Source of the DNA: an uncultured Bacillota bacterium
GTDB lineage: Bacteria > Bacillota > Dehalobacteriia > UBA7702
Direction of reading: 5' to 3'
Length of the DNA: 64,000 nucleotides
NCBI GenBank assembly: GCA_934702375.1
Contig: CAKUYE010000005.1
Coordinates: 1 to 64,000, forward strand
Position 1 is the first letter of the stretch, and each line of letters opens with the position of its first letter. The notes beneath the pieces are model-generated. The model made no database searches and was not told the DNA's origin. It worked only from the letters and a program-made list of their open reading frames with translations. Both the position numbers and the translations under genes were made by a program. Positions 54,631 through 64,000 of the stretch are shown one piece after another.

Positions 54631-55128
54631 ATGGAACTGCGTATTGCTTCGCTGATTGATGATTCCATTGTCGATGGTTCCGGTTTGCGTTATGCTATTT
54701 ATGTACAGGGATGTCCTCATCGTTGCCCCGGTTGCCACAATCCTCAAACCCATGATTTTGCCGGCGGTCAAGTGATGGACACGGCCGAAATATGGACGGA
54801 AATTCGAGAAAATCCTCTTCTTTCCGGCATTACATTCAGTGGCGGTGAACCTTTTTCTCAACCGAAACCATTGTTGGAGCTTGCGAAAAAAGCGCACAAT
54901 GAGGGGTTGAGCGTATGGGTCTACAGCGGTTGGACCTTTGAGGAGCTTCTTACTCAGGGAGATGAGGATAGGAAGGCTTTATTAAGGGAAACCGATGTTT
55001 TGGTTGACGGTGCTTTTCAACAGGATCAGCGCAGTTTAGAGTTATCCTTTCGCGGTTCAAAGAATCAGCGCTTGATTGATGTGCAAACCTCTCTCAAGGA
55101 GGGGATCGCCATTGAAAAAGAACTATAA
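54631..55128 (+). CDS. nrdG: Anaerobic NrdD-activating radical-SAM enzyme
   Basis: A 165-residue radical-SAM protein. YVQGCPHRCPGCHNPQT holds the iron-sulfur cluster (the spacing C-x3-C-x2-C), and SGGEPFSQP is the AdoMet-contact motif. It makes the glycyl radical on NrdD. It is coupled to nrdD by a 2-bp gap. Confidence 0.94.
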   Translation: MELRIASLIDDSIVDGSGLRYAIYVQGCPHRCPGCHNPQTHDFAGGQVMDTAEIWTEIRENPLLSGITFSGGEPFSQPKPLLELAKKAHNEGLSVWVYSGWTFEELLTQGDEDRKALLRETDVLVDGAFQQDQRSLELSFRGSKNQRLIDVQTSLKEGIAIEKEL

Positions 55129-55129
55129 A

Positions 55130-55182
55130 ACAGCGAGACTGCATGAAAACGACGACGGTTTCCATTGCAGTCTCTGTTTTTG
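55130..55182 (+). terminator. Terminator after nrdG
   Basis: ACAGCGAGACTGCA pairs with TGCAGTCTCTGT across a ~25-base loop (with a 2-base bulge), followed by TTTTTG. Confidence 0.75.
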
Positions 55183-55195
55183 TTGATGAGGTAAA

Positions 55196-57409
55196 ATGCA
55201 GTATATTAAAGTTTTGATTAACAAGAAAATACAGTCCCTCGATCACGATTTTTTGTATGAGGTGCCATCGGAGCTTTGGGGGTTGGTGGATATTGGCAGT
55301 GCTGTTGTGGTTCCCTTTGGCCGTCAAACGGAAAAAGGGATCGTGATCGGCTTTGCCGATGATCCCGGAGATATTCAGCCAAAATTTATTGACGGCATTT
55401 GCAACGAAGGCTTCTTTTTCCCGGAGGATCTGCTGATCTTAGCCGATCGGCTTGGAAAATATTATATGAGCACTACTATTGGATTTATCCGTGCCATGAC
55501 ACCTCGTGGGGTCAATCTTTTTGGCAAGGTGCAAAAAGAAAAAACGGAACGAGTTCTTGTTTTTGTTCCGGATGCCGGAGACATTCTCTCTTTGCGCGGT
55601 AAAAAGCAGCGAGAATTAGCGGATATTCTGAAAAATGCCGGTCGTATGACTTTGGGGGGAGCTGCAAAGCAGGGATTTTCGGCAGAGGTTTGCCGAGGGT
55701 TGGTGAAAAACGGCTTTGCCCAGATAGAGACACAAAGGGTGCGCCGATATTCCTACCAAAACATGGAAAGAAATGGGGTGAATGTGCCGGAGCTTACACC
55801 GGAGCAGCAGCGGGCTTTATCTAAGATCCGCCATCGTGACGAAAAGGATCACCGCCCGATTTTGATTCATGGTGTGACCGGTTCCGGTAAAACGGAGCTG
55901 TATATGCGTTTGATCGAAGATACCTTGGCCAAAGGAAAGCAGGCGATCGTTCTCCTGCCGGAGATTGCTTTAACGCCCCAGTTCGTTCGTATTTTTGAAG
56001 GACGCTTCCATGGAAATGTGGCTTTATTTCACAGCAAGCTCAGTGAAGGCGAACGTCGTGATGCCTGGTTTGCTTTTCGCCGCGGCGAAGCCGGAATTGC
56101 CTTGGGAGCACGCTCTTGTATTTTTGCGCCCGGGAAAGATCTGGGGCTTATCATCATTGATGAAGAGCATGAGGACAGTTATGAACAGGATTCTGCACCT
56201 CGATTTCATGCTCGTAAAGCTGCGCTGCTCCGGGGGGAGATCACCGGAGCAACGGTCGTATTCGGCAGTGCCACGCCTTCCTTTGAGTCTTATCGTGAAG
56301 CAATGGATGGAAATTATCTGTATGTTCCACTGCGCCAAAGGGTGAAAGGTACGCCTTTGCCCAAGATCGTGACGGTAGATATGCGGCGGGAATTGAAAGA
56401 AGGATGGACCGATGTTCTAAGCCGCCCGTTAATCGAAAATATGAAATCGGTATTGGCGGAAAAAAAACAGGTCATGCTGTTTTTAAACCGTCTTGGTTAT
56501 CATACCTTTATTTCCTGCCGTGATTGTGGATTTGTTTATCGCTGCCCTGATTGTGATGTCCCTTTGACGTACTATAAAGAGGAGAGCACGCTTCGTTGTA
56601 CACGGTGTGACTATCACCATGATCCCGAGGAACGTTGTCCTCAGTGCCACAGCAAGCGAATCAAATATTTTGGTTTGGGTATTGAACAGCTGGAGGAAAT
56701 TGTTCATCGTTATTTCCCCTCTGTGGAAATTGATCGACTGGATTCCGACCGAATTCGGCATAAAGGCAGTGTCGATGATGTATTTAAAAGAATGTACAGC
56801 GGGAAGACCCAAATCTTAATTGGGACGCGAATGATTGCCAAAGGCTGGGATTTCCCCAATGTGGCATTGATGGGGATCATTGCGGCAGATTATACTTTAA
56901 ATTTTCCGGATTTCCGCTCTGCTGAAAAAACCTTTCAGCTTATTGCCCAGGTTGCCGGCCGGTGTGGCAGAAGTGCAGAACAGGGCAGAGTGATTTTACA
57001 AACTTACCGACCGGAAGAGCCGACGCTTTATTATGGTGGTTTGCAGGACTTTGACGGTTTTTATCATTGGGAAGCGGAAAAACGGCAGAAATTTGGTTAT
57101 CCTCCCTTCACACACTTGATGAAAGTGATTCTTTCCGCACCGAAGGGATACCTTCGTCCGGAAGATCTTCGGGAAATCCGCGACGGTTTTGAGGATGAGG
57201 AGGATGAAAATGATGTCCGTATTTTTGGACCTTCTCCCGGGATCTATCGTGACAAGGGCAAGGACAAATGGGTTTTATCCTTTTTGTGCAATAAAGTTTT
57301 TCCCATTCGGGAAAGAATAAATAAAGGAATTTTACAATTGAAAAGCGAAAAAATAATAGATAAAAATATATCAATTCAAATCGAGACAGAACCGATTCAT
57401 TCGGTATGA
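55196..57409 (+). CDS. priA: Primosomal protein N' (PriA helicase)
   Basis: A 737-residue replication-restart helicase. The N-terminal DNA-binding domain (~1-170) precedes Walker A HGVTGSGKTELY, the DEEH box IIDEEHEDSYEQ, and the zinc-binding insert CRDCGFVYRCPDC ... CTRCDYHH ... CPQCHS. GTRMIAKGWDFPNVALMGI lies in the C-terminal helicase domain. It heads the priA-def-fmt core cluster; GATGAGG lies close to its ATG. Confidence 0.95.
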   Translation: MQYIKVLINKKIQSLDHDFLYEVPSELWGLVDIGSAVVVPFGRQTEKGIVIGFADDPGDIQPKFIDGICNEGFFFPEDLLILADRLGKYYMSTTIGFIRAMTPRGVNLFGKVQKEKTERVLVFVPDAGDILSLRGKKQRELADILKNAGRMTLGGAAKQGFSAEVCRGLVKNGFAQIETQRVRRYSYQNMERNGVNVPELTPEQQRALSKIRHRDEKDHRPILIHGVTGSGKTELYMRLIEDTLAKGKQAIVLLPEIALTPQFVRIFEGRFHGNVALFHSKLSEGERRDAWFAFRRGEAGIALGARSCIFAPGKDLGLIIIDEEHEDSYEQDSAPRFHARKAALLRGEITGATVVFGSATPSFESYREAMDGNYLYVPLRQRVKGTPLPKIVTVDMRRELKEGWTDVLSRPLIENMKSVLAEKKQVMLFLNRLGYHTFISCRDCGFVYRCPDCDVPLTYYKEESTLRCTRCDYHHDPEERCPQCHSKRIKYFGLGIEQLEEIVHRYFPSVEIDRLDSDRIRHKGSVDDVFKRMYSGKTQILIGTRMIAKGWDFPNVALMGIIAADYTLNFPDFRSAEKTFQLIAQVAGRCGRSAEQGRVILQTYRPEEPTLYYGGLQDFDGFYHWEAEKRQKFGYPPFTHLMKVILSAPKGYLRPEDLREIRDGFEDEEDENDVRIFGPSPGIYRDKGKDKWVLSFLCNKVFPIRERINKGILQLKSEKIIDKNISIQIETEPIHSV

Positions 57410-57457
57410 AAAAGCAGCATCCGGTGATTTTGATTCTGCTTTTCATAAGGAGTTATT

Positions 57458-57919
57458 ATGGCAATTTATCCCATTGAAAAAGCCGGCGAAAGCGTAGTCC
57501 TTCGTCAAAAGGCAAAAGAAGTAACTGAAGTAAATGATACAATCCGTACATTGCTTGATGATATGGCCGAAACGATGTACGAAGCCAACGGTGTAGGTTT
57601 AGCTGCACCTCAAATCGGTATTTCCCGCCGAATCATCGTAGTGGATGTGGGAGAAGGTTTGATTGAGCTGATCAATCCCGTATTGATCAAAGGTCGCGGT
57701 AAACAGATCGGGGAAGAAGGATGCCTGAGCGTTCCGGATTATTTCGCAAATGTGGAACGCTACAAAACGATTTTTGTAGAGGGTCTGGACCGGGATGGTC
57801 ATCGTGTGCAGCTCAAGGCCAGAGATTTTTCCGCTGTGGCATTACAGCATGAGATTGACCACCTCGATGGCATTTTATTTATTGATAAGGCAAAAAAAGA
57901 AAAGAAGGCTACAAAATGA
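57458..57919 (+). CDS. def: Peptide deformylase
   Basis: A 153-residue metallohydrolase that removes the formyl group from new proteins. All three motifs are present: GVGLAAPQIG, EEGCLSVP (metal Cys) and HEIDHLDG (metal His and catalytic Glu). It overlaps fmt by 4 bases (ATGA). Confidence 0.96.
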   Translation: MAIYPIEKAGESVVLRQKAKEVTEVNDTIRTLLDDMAETMYEANGVGLAAPQIGISRRIIVVDVGEGLIELINPVLIKGRGKQIGEEGCLSVPDYFANVERYKTIFVEGLDRDGHRVQLKARDFSAVALQHEIDHLDGILFIDKAKKEKKATK

Positions 57920-58866
57920 AAGTAATTTATATGGGAAGTCCGGAATTTTCCGTATATGGGCTTGACGCTTTGGTAAACAGTCATCATCAGGTTGTCGCTG
58001 CGGTAAGCCGTGTCGATAAGGTCAAAGGACGCAAAAAGCAATTGCAGCCTACGGCGTTAAAAAAACGTGCCTTGGAGCTGAATATTCCGGTTTATACTCC
58101 GGAAAAGATCCATGATCCCGGCTTTTTGACGGAGTTAAAATCTCTGGGCGCCGATGTGATCGTCGTTTCTGCTTTCGGACGTATTTTAAAACAAGAGCTT
58201 TTAGAGCTTTTACCCTATGGAGTGTTGAATATTCACGGTTCGCTCCTGCCTTATTATCGCGGAGCATCGCCGATGAATGCCGTGCTTCGTAACGGTGAAA
58301 AGGAAACCGGCATCACCATTATGTATATGAATGAAGGGATGGACGAAGGCGATATCCTGAAAAGCGAAGCTTTGGCCATAGATCCCAATGAAACCTTTGA
58401 CGAGTTGAGAGAGGCAATGGGAAATCTTGGCGGAAAAATGATTGTGGAATGCTTGGATCTGCTGGCAGAAGGCAATGCTCCCAGAATCTCCCAGGAGCAT
58501 GAAAAGGCAACCTATTGTCAGCTGCTGACCCGGGAGGATGAGCAGATCCATTGGGATGAAGATGGAATTAACATCCACAACCAGGTTCGCAGTTTATCTT
58601 CAGAGCCCGGTGCATATACTTTTTTAGAGGATAATCCCTTTAAAATAATCAAAACTACCTTTGAGACTTGTGAAAGTAAAGAAGCTCCCGGCAGTATTCT
58701 TGGGGCAGATAAGAAAAAAGGGGTGATTGTTGCCGTAAAAGGCGGCTATCTCAATCTTCTGCGCGTGAAGCCTCAAGGAAAAAAAGAAATGAATGCAAAC
58801 GATTGGTATCGTGGACTGCACGATAAAGATCAATTGCATTTTATAACAGAAAAAAAAGAAAGGTGA
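57916..58866 (+). CDS. fmt: Methionyl-tRNA formyltransferase
   Basis: A 316-residue enzyme. MGSPEFSVYGLDALVNS is the N-terminal start, NIHGSLLPYYRGASPMNAVL carries the catalytic Asn-His-Ser region, and the C-terminal OB-like domain binds Met-tRNA. It formylates initiator tRNA, the counterpart of def. Confidence 0.95.
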   Translation: MKVIYMGSPEFSVYGLDALVNSHHQVVAAVSRVDKVKGRKKQLQPTALKKRALELNIPVYTPEKIHDPGFLTELKSLGADVIVVSAFGRILKQELLELLPYGVLNIHGSLLPYYRGASPMNAVLRNGEKETGITIMYMNEGMDEGDILKSEALAIDPNETFDELREAMGNLGGKMIVECLDLLAEGNAPRISQEHEKATYCQLLTREDEQIHWDEDGINIHNQVRSLSSEPGAYTFLEDNPFKIIKTTFETCESKEAPGSILGADKKKGVIVAVKGGYLNLLRVKPQGKKEMNANDWYRGLHDKDQLHFITEKKER

Positions 58867-58872
58867 CGATAT

Positions 58873-59559
58873 ATGCCATTTTATTATTTTGATCCTACCT
58901 TTATCCTTTTGATTCCTGCGATCATTCTTTCGATTTGGGCACAATTTAAGGTACAGTCAAATTTCCATCGTTATTCAGAGGTTTATTGTCAATCCGGCAT
59001 GACCGGTGCTCAAGTCGCATTAAAACTGCTTCAGGCCAATGGGATTCATGACGTTGGTGTTCAGGCAACCCGAGGCAATTTGACCGACCACTATCATCCC
59101 ACAAAGAAAACGGTTTTTCTTTCGGAAGCGGTTTATAATAAAACATCTATCGCAGCTGTTTGCATTGCTGCTCACGAAGTGGGACATGCCATTCAGCATC
59201 ATGAAGATTATGTCCCCTTGAGGATTCGCAGTGCCTTGGTTCCTGCTGCAAATATTGGCAATTACGGGGCTTGGATTTTGTTGATTGTCGGTCTTGTTTT
59301 ATCCTGGCAGCCCTTGGTTGAAATTGGGATTTTACTTTTCAGCTGTGTTGTTTTGTTTCAGCTGGTCACTTTACCTGTGGAATTTAACGCTTCCTCCCGG
59401 GCCTTGGCTCAGGTATCTTATCATGGTATTTTAACAAATCAGGAACTTAGCGGTGGGAAAAAAGTGCTTTCCGCTGCGGCGTGGACTTATGTTGCCGCTG
59501 CTGTTATGGCTATTTTACAGCTGCTCCGTCTGATTTTGATTTTCGGAAACAGAGATTGA
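58873..59559 (+). CDS. YugP-type zinc-dependent membrane protease
   Basis: A 228-residue neutral zinc metallopeptidase-like membrane protein. Helices at the N-terminus (FILLIPAIILSIW) and around 115-180 flank the HEVGHAIQH zinc site near residue 98. YugP-like proteins sit in this position in many Firmicutes; the substrate is unknown. It is 6 bp downstream of fmt and 1 bp upstream of rsmB. Confidence 0.88.
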   Translation: MPFYYFDPTFILLIPAIILSIWAQFKVQSNFHRYSEVYCQSGMTGAQVALKLLQANGIHDVGVQATRGNLTDHYHPTKKTVFLSEAVYNKTSIAAVCIAAHEVGHAIQHHEDYVPLRIRSALVPAANIGNYGAWILLIVGLVLSWQPLVEIGILLFSCVVLFQLVTLPVEFNASSRALAQVSYHGILTNQELSGGKKVLSAAAWTYVAAAVMAILQLLRLILIFGNRD

Positions 59560-59560
59560 T

Positions 59561-60907
59561 ATGAAGACGATCAGAGAAATTGGCACCGATATCCTTCATG
59601 AGGTATTGGAAAACGGTGCATATGCAAATCTACAGTTGAAAAAGGCTCTGGCTTCTCTGGAACATTCCAGAGACAGAGCCTTTTTGACCAATCTTGTTTA
59701 TGGCTCGATTCATCGCCTGACACCGGTTGATTATCAGCTGGCGCGATTTTTAACAAAACCTGTCAAGGCAAAGGATATTTATTTAAAAACCATTCTTCGG
59801 ACAGCTCTTTTTGAGTTGCTTTTTACCGCGGCAAAGGAACATGCTGTAGTAAATGAATATGTGAATCTTGGCAAAAAAAGAGGAAATCCCGGTTGGGCCA
59901 AAATGATCAACGGTATTCTTCGTAATGTCCTGCGGCAAAAATCCACACTTGTATGGCCGGAATTTTCGGACGAAGGTATGAAAACAGCTTTTTATTATTC
60001 CATTCCCTCATGGCTTGTTTCCCTATGGCAAAAAGAACGTGGGGAAGAGGTTGCTTCTCAGCTTCTGGCCTCAATGACTTATGAACCTACGCCGGTGTTG
60101 CGGGCCAATACTTTAAAAACTGACCGAGAAAAACTTCAAAAAAAACTGGCGGAAAAAAATATTGATACGGTGCAAGGAACGTTGAGTCCCGATGCCCTGC
60201 GGTTGGTTCAAGGTACGGATATTGACCGTATTCCCAAGACCTGGCAGCCTTATTATACGGTTCAGGAGGAATCTTCGCAGTTGGTTTCTTTTGTTTTGGA
60301 TCCTCAGCCGGAAGACCGTGTTTTGGATATGTGTGCCGCTCCCGGAGGGAAAACGACCCATCTTGCTCAACGGATGAAAAACGAAGGAACCATCTTAGCT
60401 TCGGATCTTTATGAGCATAAAGTGGCTTTGATCCGGGATAATGCCAAGCGCCTTGGTATTACCATGATTGAAGCGGTGCAGAAGGATGGCACCGCCTGGG
60501 GAAAGGAATGTCCTCGGCAGTTTGATAAGATTTTGTTGGATGCACCTTGCTCCGGTTTGGGGGTATTTCACCGTCGTGCCGACAGTCGTTTGCGCAAAAA
60601 CAGTGGGGATATAGAAGCATTGGCTTCCTTACAGCGTGAGCTGTTGGATTCTGCTTATCAATGCCTGAAACCCGGCGGTTATTTGCTTTACTCTACCTGT
60701 ACCCTCAGTAACGCCGAAAACAGGGAAAATTTTAGTTGGTTTCTTGATACCTATTCCGATATGAAGTCGGTGGATTTCAGTTTGAGATTACATGGATTAA
60801 CTGATATCGAAGCCAATCAAGCCCGGAAGGGATATCTGGAATTGTTGCCTTATATTCATCATACCGATGGATTTTTTATTTCGCTTATGAAAAAGGATTC
60901 ATTATGA
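59561..60907 (+). CDS. rsmB: 16S rRNA (cytosine967-C5)-methyltransferase
   Basis: A 448-residue enzyme. A NusB-like RNA-binding domain (~1-140) precedes the methyltransferase domain with CAAPGGKTTHL (AdoMet), ILLDAPCSGLGVFHRRAD (Cys) and YSTCTLSNAEN (second Cys). Overlaps rlmN by 4 bases. Confidence 0.94.
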   Translation: MKTIREIGTDILHEVLENGAYANLQLKKALASLEHSRDRAFLTNLVYGSIHRLTPVDYQLARFLTKPVKAKDIYLKTILRTALFELLFTAAKEHAVVNEYVNLGKKRGNPGWAKMINGILRNVLRQKSTLVWPEFSDEGMKTAFYYSIPSWLVSLWQKERGEEVASQLLASMTYEPTPVLRANTLKTDREKLQKKLAEKNIDTVQGTLSPDALRLVQGTDIDRIPKTWQPYYTVQEESSQLVSFVLDPQPEDRVLDMCAAPGGKTTHLAQRMKNEGTILASDLYEHKVALIRDNAKRLGITMIEAVQKDGTAWGKECPRQFDKILLDAPCSGLGVFHRRADSRLRKNSGDIEALASLQRELLDSAYQCLKPGGYLLYSTCTLSNAENRENFSWFLDTYSDMKSVDFSLRLHGLTDIEANQARKGYLELLPYIHHTDGFFISLMKKDSL

Positions 60908-61962
60908 TCGATTTATTATCTATGGACCAAAGTGATATGGAGACTTTCCTTATTACTCATGGTTTTCCGAAGTTTCGAGGGAAACAACTTTATCAATGGC
61001 TCCATAAACAGGAAGTTTTTTCCTTTGATGCAATGACGAATTTGCCAAAGGATCTGAAATCATTTCTAAAGGCAAATACGTATCTTTCCTGCGGCACATT
61101 GAAAGCGGTTTCGCCTTCCAAAGATGGGGAAACCGTCAAGTTTTTGCTTCAGTTCGGTGATGATCTTATCGAAACGGTAATGATGCATTATCATCGCAAG
61201 AACGCTCGAGACCGCAATACACTTTGCGTCAGTACTCAGGTGGGTTGTGGTATGGGGTGTAAATTCTGTGCTACCGGTCAGGGTGGTTTAAAACGAAATC
61301 TCACCGTTGGTGAAATCGTCGATCAGGTAAATTTTGCTAATGAATATCTACGTGAGGCCGGAGAATCACCGATCTCCAATTTGGTCTATATGGGCATGGG
61401 AGAGCCTTTTGCAAATTACGATGCCATGTTGAAAAGCATCCGTATTTTAAATGATGCGAAGGAAATCGGTATGCGCAGGATCACGGTATCGACCTGCGGC
61501 CTGATTCCGGAAATACAGAAGCTTGCCGCAGAAAAAATGCAGCTGACCCTGGCAGTATCTCTCCATGGAGCCAATGATGAGGTTCGGACAAAATTGATGC
61601 CCATCAACAAACGCTATCCTTTAGAAGAGCTTATGAATGCTTTGGATTTGTATATCGAAGAAACCGGCCGGCGTGTTACCATTGAATATGCTCTTTTTCA
61701 AGGGATCAATGACCGTGATGAGGATGCAAAGGCTCTGGTCGAACTTTTAAAAAACAACCTGTATCATGTGAACCTGGTTCCGGGAAATCCTGTGGAGGGT
61801 ACCGGTTTGTATTCTTCCGCTCCGGAACAAATTAAAAATTTCTTGCAGATATTGGAATCCAATCATATTCCTGCCAGTATTCGAGAGTCAAAAGGGCGGG
61901 ATATTGACGGTGCTTGCGGGCAGCTTCGGGCAAAATATCAAAAATTCTTAAAAAAACATTAA
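60904..61962 (+). CDS. rlmN: Dual-specificity 23S rRNA/tRNA adenine-C2 methyltransferase
   Basis: A 352-residue radical-SAM enzyme that methylates A2503 of 23S rRNA and A37 of tRNAs. CVSTQVGCGMGCKFCATGQGG holds the cluster cysteines and GMGEPFANYD the AdoMet site; a late Cys (GACGQL) is the catalytic partner. Normal length. Confidence 0.95.
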   Translation: MIDLLSMDQSDMETFLITHGFPKFRGKQLYQWLHKQEVFSFDAMTNLPKDLKSFLKANTYLSCGTLKAVSPSKDGETVKFLLQFGDDLIETVMMHYHRKNARDRNTLCVSTQVGCGMGCKFCATGQGGLKRNLTVGEIVDQVNFANEYLREAGESPISNLVYMGMGEPFANYDAMLKSIRILNDAKEIGMRRITVSTCGLIPEIQKLAAEKMQLTLAVSLHGANDEVRTKLMPINKRYPLEELMNALDLYIEETGRRVTIEYALFQGINDRDEDAKALVELLKNNLYHVNLVPGNPVEGTGLYSSAPEQIKNFLQILESNHIPASIRESKGRDIDGACGQLRAKYQKFLKKH

Positions 61963-62053
61963 TTTTATCAAATAATTCCTTTTTTCACTTGAAAAATTTT
62001 TAAAATAGTGATATCTTGATATAAATACTATAAGTTGGGAAAGTTTTTTAAAA

Positions 62054-62770
62054 ATGTCCATGCTCTTTCGCTCCATAACAGATATCGGTAATTACAGGGA
62101 TTATAATGATGATTCCTGTTATTATGATGAAAAAAAAGGGTTGATGGTCATGGCTGACGGTATGGGTGGCTATGCCGGCGGCAGAATCGCCAGTGCCCTT
62201 GCGGTAAAAATTTTCCAGAATCATTATATGGGCGTAAGTGAGAGCACGTATCAGCAGGATCTTACCGACCTTTTTGCCATGTGTAATCAGGAAGTGATGG
62301 AAGCTGCAAAAAGAGTAAACAGCTATAGTGAAATGGGCACCACTCTTACGGTGATCTGTTTTCAGGATGACCGTTATTACATCGGTCATATTGGAGATAG
62401 CAGAGCATATCTTTTTCGGGATGGACGATTGACTCGTTTGACCGAGGATCATAATATGGTGGGTGAACTGCTTCGCTCCGGCCAAATTTCCAAAAAGGAT
62501 GCCCTGAAACACCCCGGTAAAAATATGCTCACCCGGGTAATTGGGCGTACGCCGCTATCAAAAATAGATTTTGCTGCCGGAGATACAGAGGAAGATGATA
62601 TTTTTCTCCTTTGTACCGATGGGATCACCGGCTATCTTGACGATAAAAGAATTGCTGCAACGATTAAAAACAGCTATAATTTAGAGCAGACCCTGAATAT
62701 TTTAGTCGATAAAGTATTAGACCGTAAAGGTACAGATAATATTACCGCAATTATAGGAAAAAAATTATAA
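62054..62770 (+). CDS. stp: PP2C-family serine/threonine phosphatase
   Basis: A 238-residue Mn2+/Mg2+ phosphatase partnered with PrkC. RDYNDDSCYYDEKKG, MADGMGGYAGG (metal Asp), IGHIGDSRAYL, DGITGYLDD and GTDNITAII are the canonical PP2C motifs. GGGAAAG lies about 12 bases upstream. It is 12 bp before prkC. Confidence 0.93.
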   Translation: MSMLFRSITDIGNYRDYNDDSCYYDEKKGLMVMADGMGGYAGGRIASALAVKIFQNHYMGVSESTYQQDLTDLFAMCNQEVMEAAKRVNSYSEMGTTLTVICFQDDRYYIGHIGDSRAYLFRDGRLTRLTEDHNMVGELLRSGQISKKDALKHPGKNMLTRVIGRTPLSKIDFAAGDTEEDDIFLLCTDGITGYLDDKRIAATIKNSYNLEQTLNILVDKVLDRKGTDNITAIIGKKL

Positions 62771-62782
62771 TAGAGGTGCAAT

Positions 62783-64000
62783 ATGATCGGTAGAAATTTT
62801 ATGGATCGCTATCAAATTGTATCAAAATTGGGCAGTGGCGGTACCGCCATTGTGTACAAGGCTATTGATACCGTCCTCAACCGTGAAGTAACAGTAAAGA
62901 TCCTCCAGGAACAGTTTACTACAAACCAGAAATTTGTAATGCGTTTTCGGAAAGAGGCTCAGGCCATTGCAGCCCTTTCTCACCCCAACATTGTCAGCGT
63001 TTATGATGTGGGTTGCAGTGAAGAAGGGGAACATTACCTGATCATGGAGTATGTAGAAGGAAAAACCCTTAAGGATATCATTAACAAAATGGGTTCCTTA
63101 TCCCTTGACCGCTCCCTGGATTATACACACCAGATTCTTGCCGGTTTGAATCATGCCCATAGCTTTGGAGTGATTCACCGCGATATCAAACCACAGAATA
63201 TCATGATTACCAGCCAGGGGCAGGTAAAAATCATGGATTTTGGTTTGGCAATGAATCTTACCGATACAACGATCACATATGATACAAGTGTATTTGGCTC
63301 GGTTTACTATATTGCACCGGAAATTGCTCAAAAAGGCTCCGGTGATGCCAGGGTAGATATTTATTCTACCGGCATCGTGTTGTATGAAATGCTTACCGGT
63401 CAGGTTCCTTATACCGGAGACAGTCCGATCTCGATTGCTCTTCAACACGTAGAAGGGGATTATACGCCCATTGATGAAATTGATGAGGATATCCCTTACG
63501 AAGTGGCCCGAATCGTTGATAAAGCCATGTCGGTGGATCCCGATGATCGTTATTCCAATGCCAAGATCATGATGGGAGATATTGAAACGGCTGCAGACGA
63601 ATATGATGTGATCCTTACACCGATTCAAATGACGGATGGCGTGAAGCCTACAAAAACAAGAAGTAACCGTGTTGCGGCCTCTGCGGATTTTGTTGAAGAC
63701 TACGATTCGGAACGCCGCTCGGCAAGAAACAGCCGCCGAAATGAGCCCAATCGACGTAGAGAGAGTGATTCCAGAGATCGACGCCGAAAAAAGAATGATG
63801 GCAAAAGCAATAAAAAATTGGTGATCGCCATTGTATTGGTATCTGCTGCGATCATTTTGCTTGCCGTTGGCGGTTTTGCTTTGATCCACAACTTATCTTC
63901 CGGAAAAGAAGTGGATATGCCCAACGTTGTCGGCTTGAAACAGGAGGATGCCATCAGCCAGCTGGAAGGTCTTAATCTGAAATACAAGATCACCGAAATG
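62783..64000 (+). CDS. prkC: PASTA-domain serine/threonine protein kinase (partial, runs off the edge)
   Basis: At least 406 residues, cut by the window end. The kinase domain (~10-275) has the P-loop GSGGTAIVYKA, Lys39 (VTVKIL), HRDIKPQNIM, DFGLA and APE. A long Arg/Ser/Asp-rich linker (~295-345) is followed by one membrane helix (~350-372) and the start of the first PASTA domain (MPNVVGLKQEDAIS). PASTA domains bind muropeptides. The start ATG has GAGGTG 6 bases upstream. It senses cell-wall state with Stp. Confidence 0.94.
   Translation, partial: MIGRNFMDRYQIVSKLGSGGTAIVYKAIDTVLNREVTVKILQEQFTTNQKFVMRFRKEAQAIAALSHPNIVSVYDVGCSEEGEHYLIMEYVEGKTLKDIINKMGSLSLDRSLDYTHQILAGLNHAHSFGVIHRDIKPQNIMITSQGQVKIMDFGLAMNLTDTTITYDTSVFGSVYYIAPEIAQKGSGDARVDIYSTGIVLYEMLTGQVPYTGDSPISIALQHVEGDYTPIDEIDEDIPYEVARIVDKAMSVDPDDRYSNAKIMMGDIETAADEYDVILTPIQMTDGVKPTKTRSNRVAASADFVEDYDSERRSARNSRRNEPNRRRESDSRDRRRKKNDGKSNKKLVIAIVLVSAAIILLAVGGFALIHNLSSGKEVDMPNVVGLKQEDAISQLEGLNLKYKITEM

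Overview
The window looks like a chromosomal segment of an anaerobic, Gram-positive (monoderm) Bacillota, most likely a gut-type member of the Clostridia. The reasons are the core gene order priA-def-fmt-yugP-rsmB-rlmN-stp-prkC, a DnaD/DnaI-type replication pair, oxygen-sensitive class III ribonucleotide reductase (nrdD/nrdG), C-terminal SLH domains on secreted proteins, TasA/camelysin-like surface proteins, strong Shine-Dalgarno sites and several TTG starts. No rRNA, tRNA, CRISPR array, transposase or sporulation gene was seen. The species cannot be named from the sequence alone.

Region 1 (1-22.1 kb) is accessory and concerned with the cell surface. It opens with tandem copies of a palindromic, MITE-like repeat. 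A four-gene operon follows: two TasA/SipW-type secreted proteins, a 1316-residue repeat adhesin and a 419-residue SLH anchor protein. From 7.2 to 9.8 kb there are arrays of short hairpins with changing stems, a four-helix-bundle protein, and a DUF2442/DUF4160 pair lying between two direct copies of a ~330-bp repeat. At 9.8 kb a consensus promoter drives a leader that reads as a cobalamin riboswitch with a terminator. Downstream are a small unknown protein, a 1796-residue GLUG/SLH protein, and a 1994-residue SLH-anchored subtilisin-like protease that also carries an alpha/alpha-toroid-like region.

Region 2 (22.2-33.6 kb) is metabolic and transport: a two-helix membrane protein, a glycerophosphodiester phosphodiesterase, a UPF0324 transporter, a pabA-pabB-pabC operon for p-aminobenzoate behind an attenuator-like leader, a divergent NSS-family sodium symporter with its 34-residue MetS-type partner, a Zur-znuA-znuC-znuB zinc operon with two operator palindromes around its promoter, and a SpoU/TrmH rRNA methyltransferase.

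Region 3 (33.6-64 kb) is conserved core genome, all on the plus strand: pheS-pheT-zapA, a U32 peptidase, mutS2, a SLOG-fold protein, a fused MetF/MetV-like methylenetetrahydrofolate reductase, an Lrp regulator with an aminotransferase, trkA-trkH for potassium uptake, dnaD-dnaC, a nitrilase-family hydrolase, a DUF896 protein with a His/Cys-rich tail, nrdD-nrdG, and the priA-to-prkC translation and signalling cluster. prkC runs off the right edge. Many genes overlap by 1-4 bases (ATGA or TAATG), so they are probably translationally coupled.
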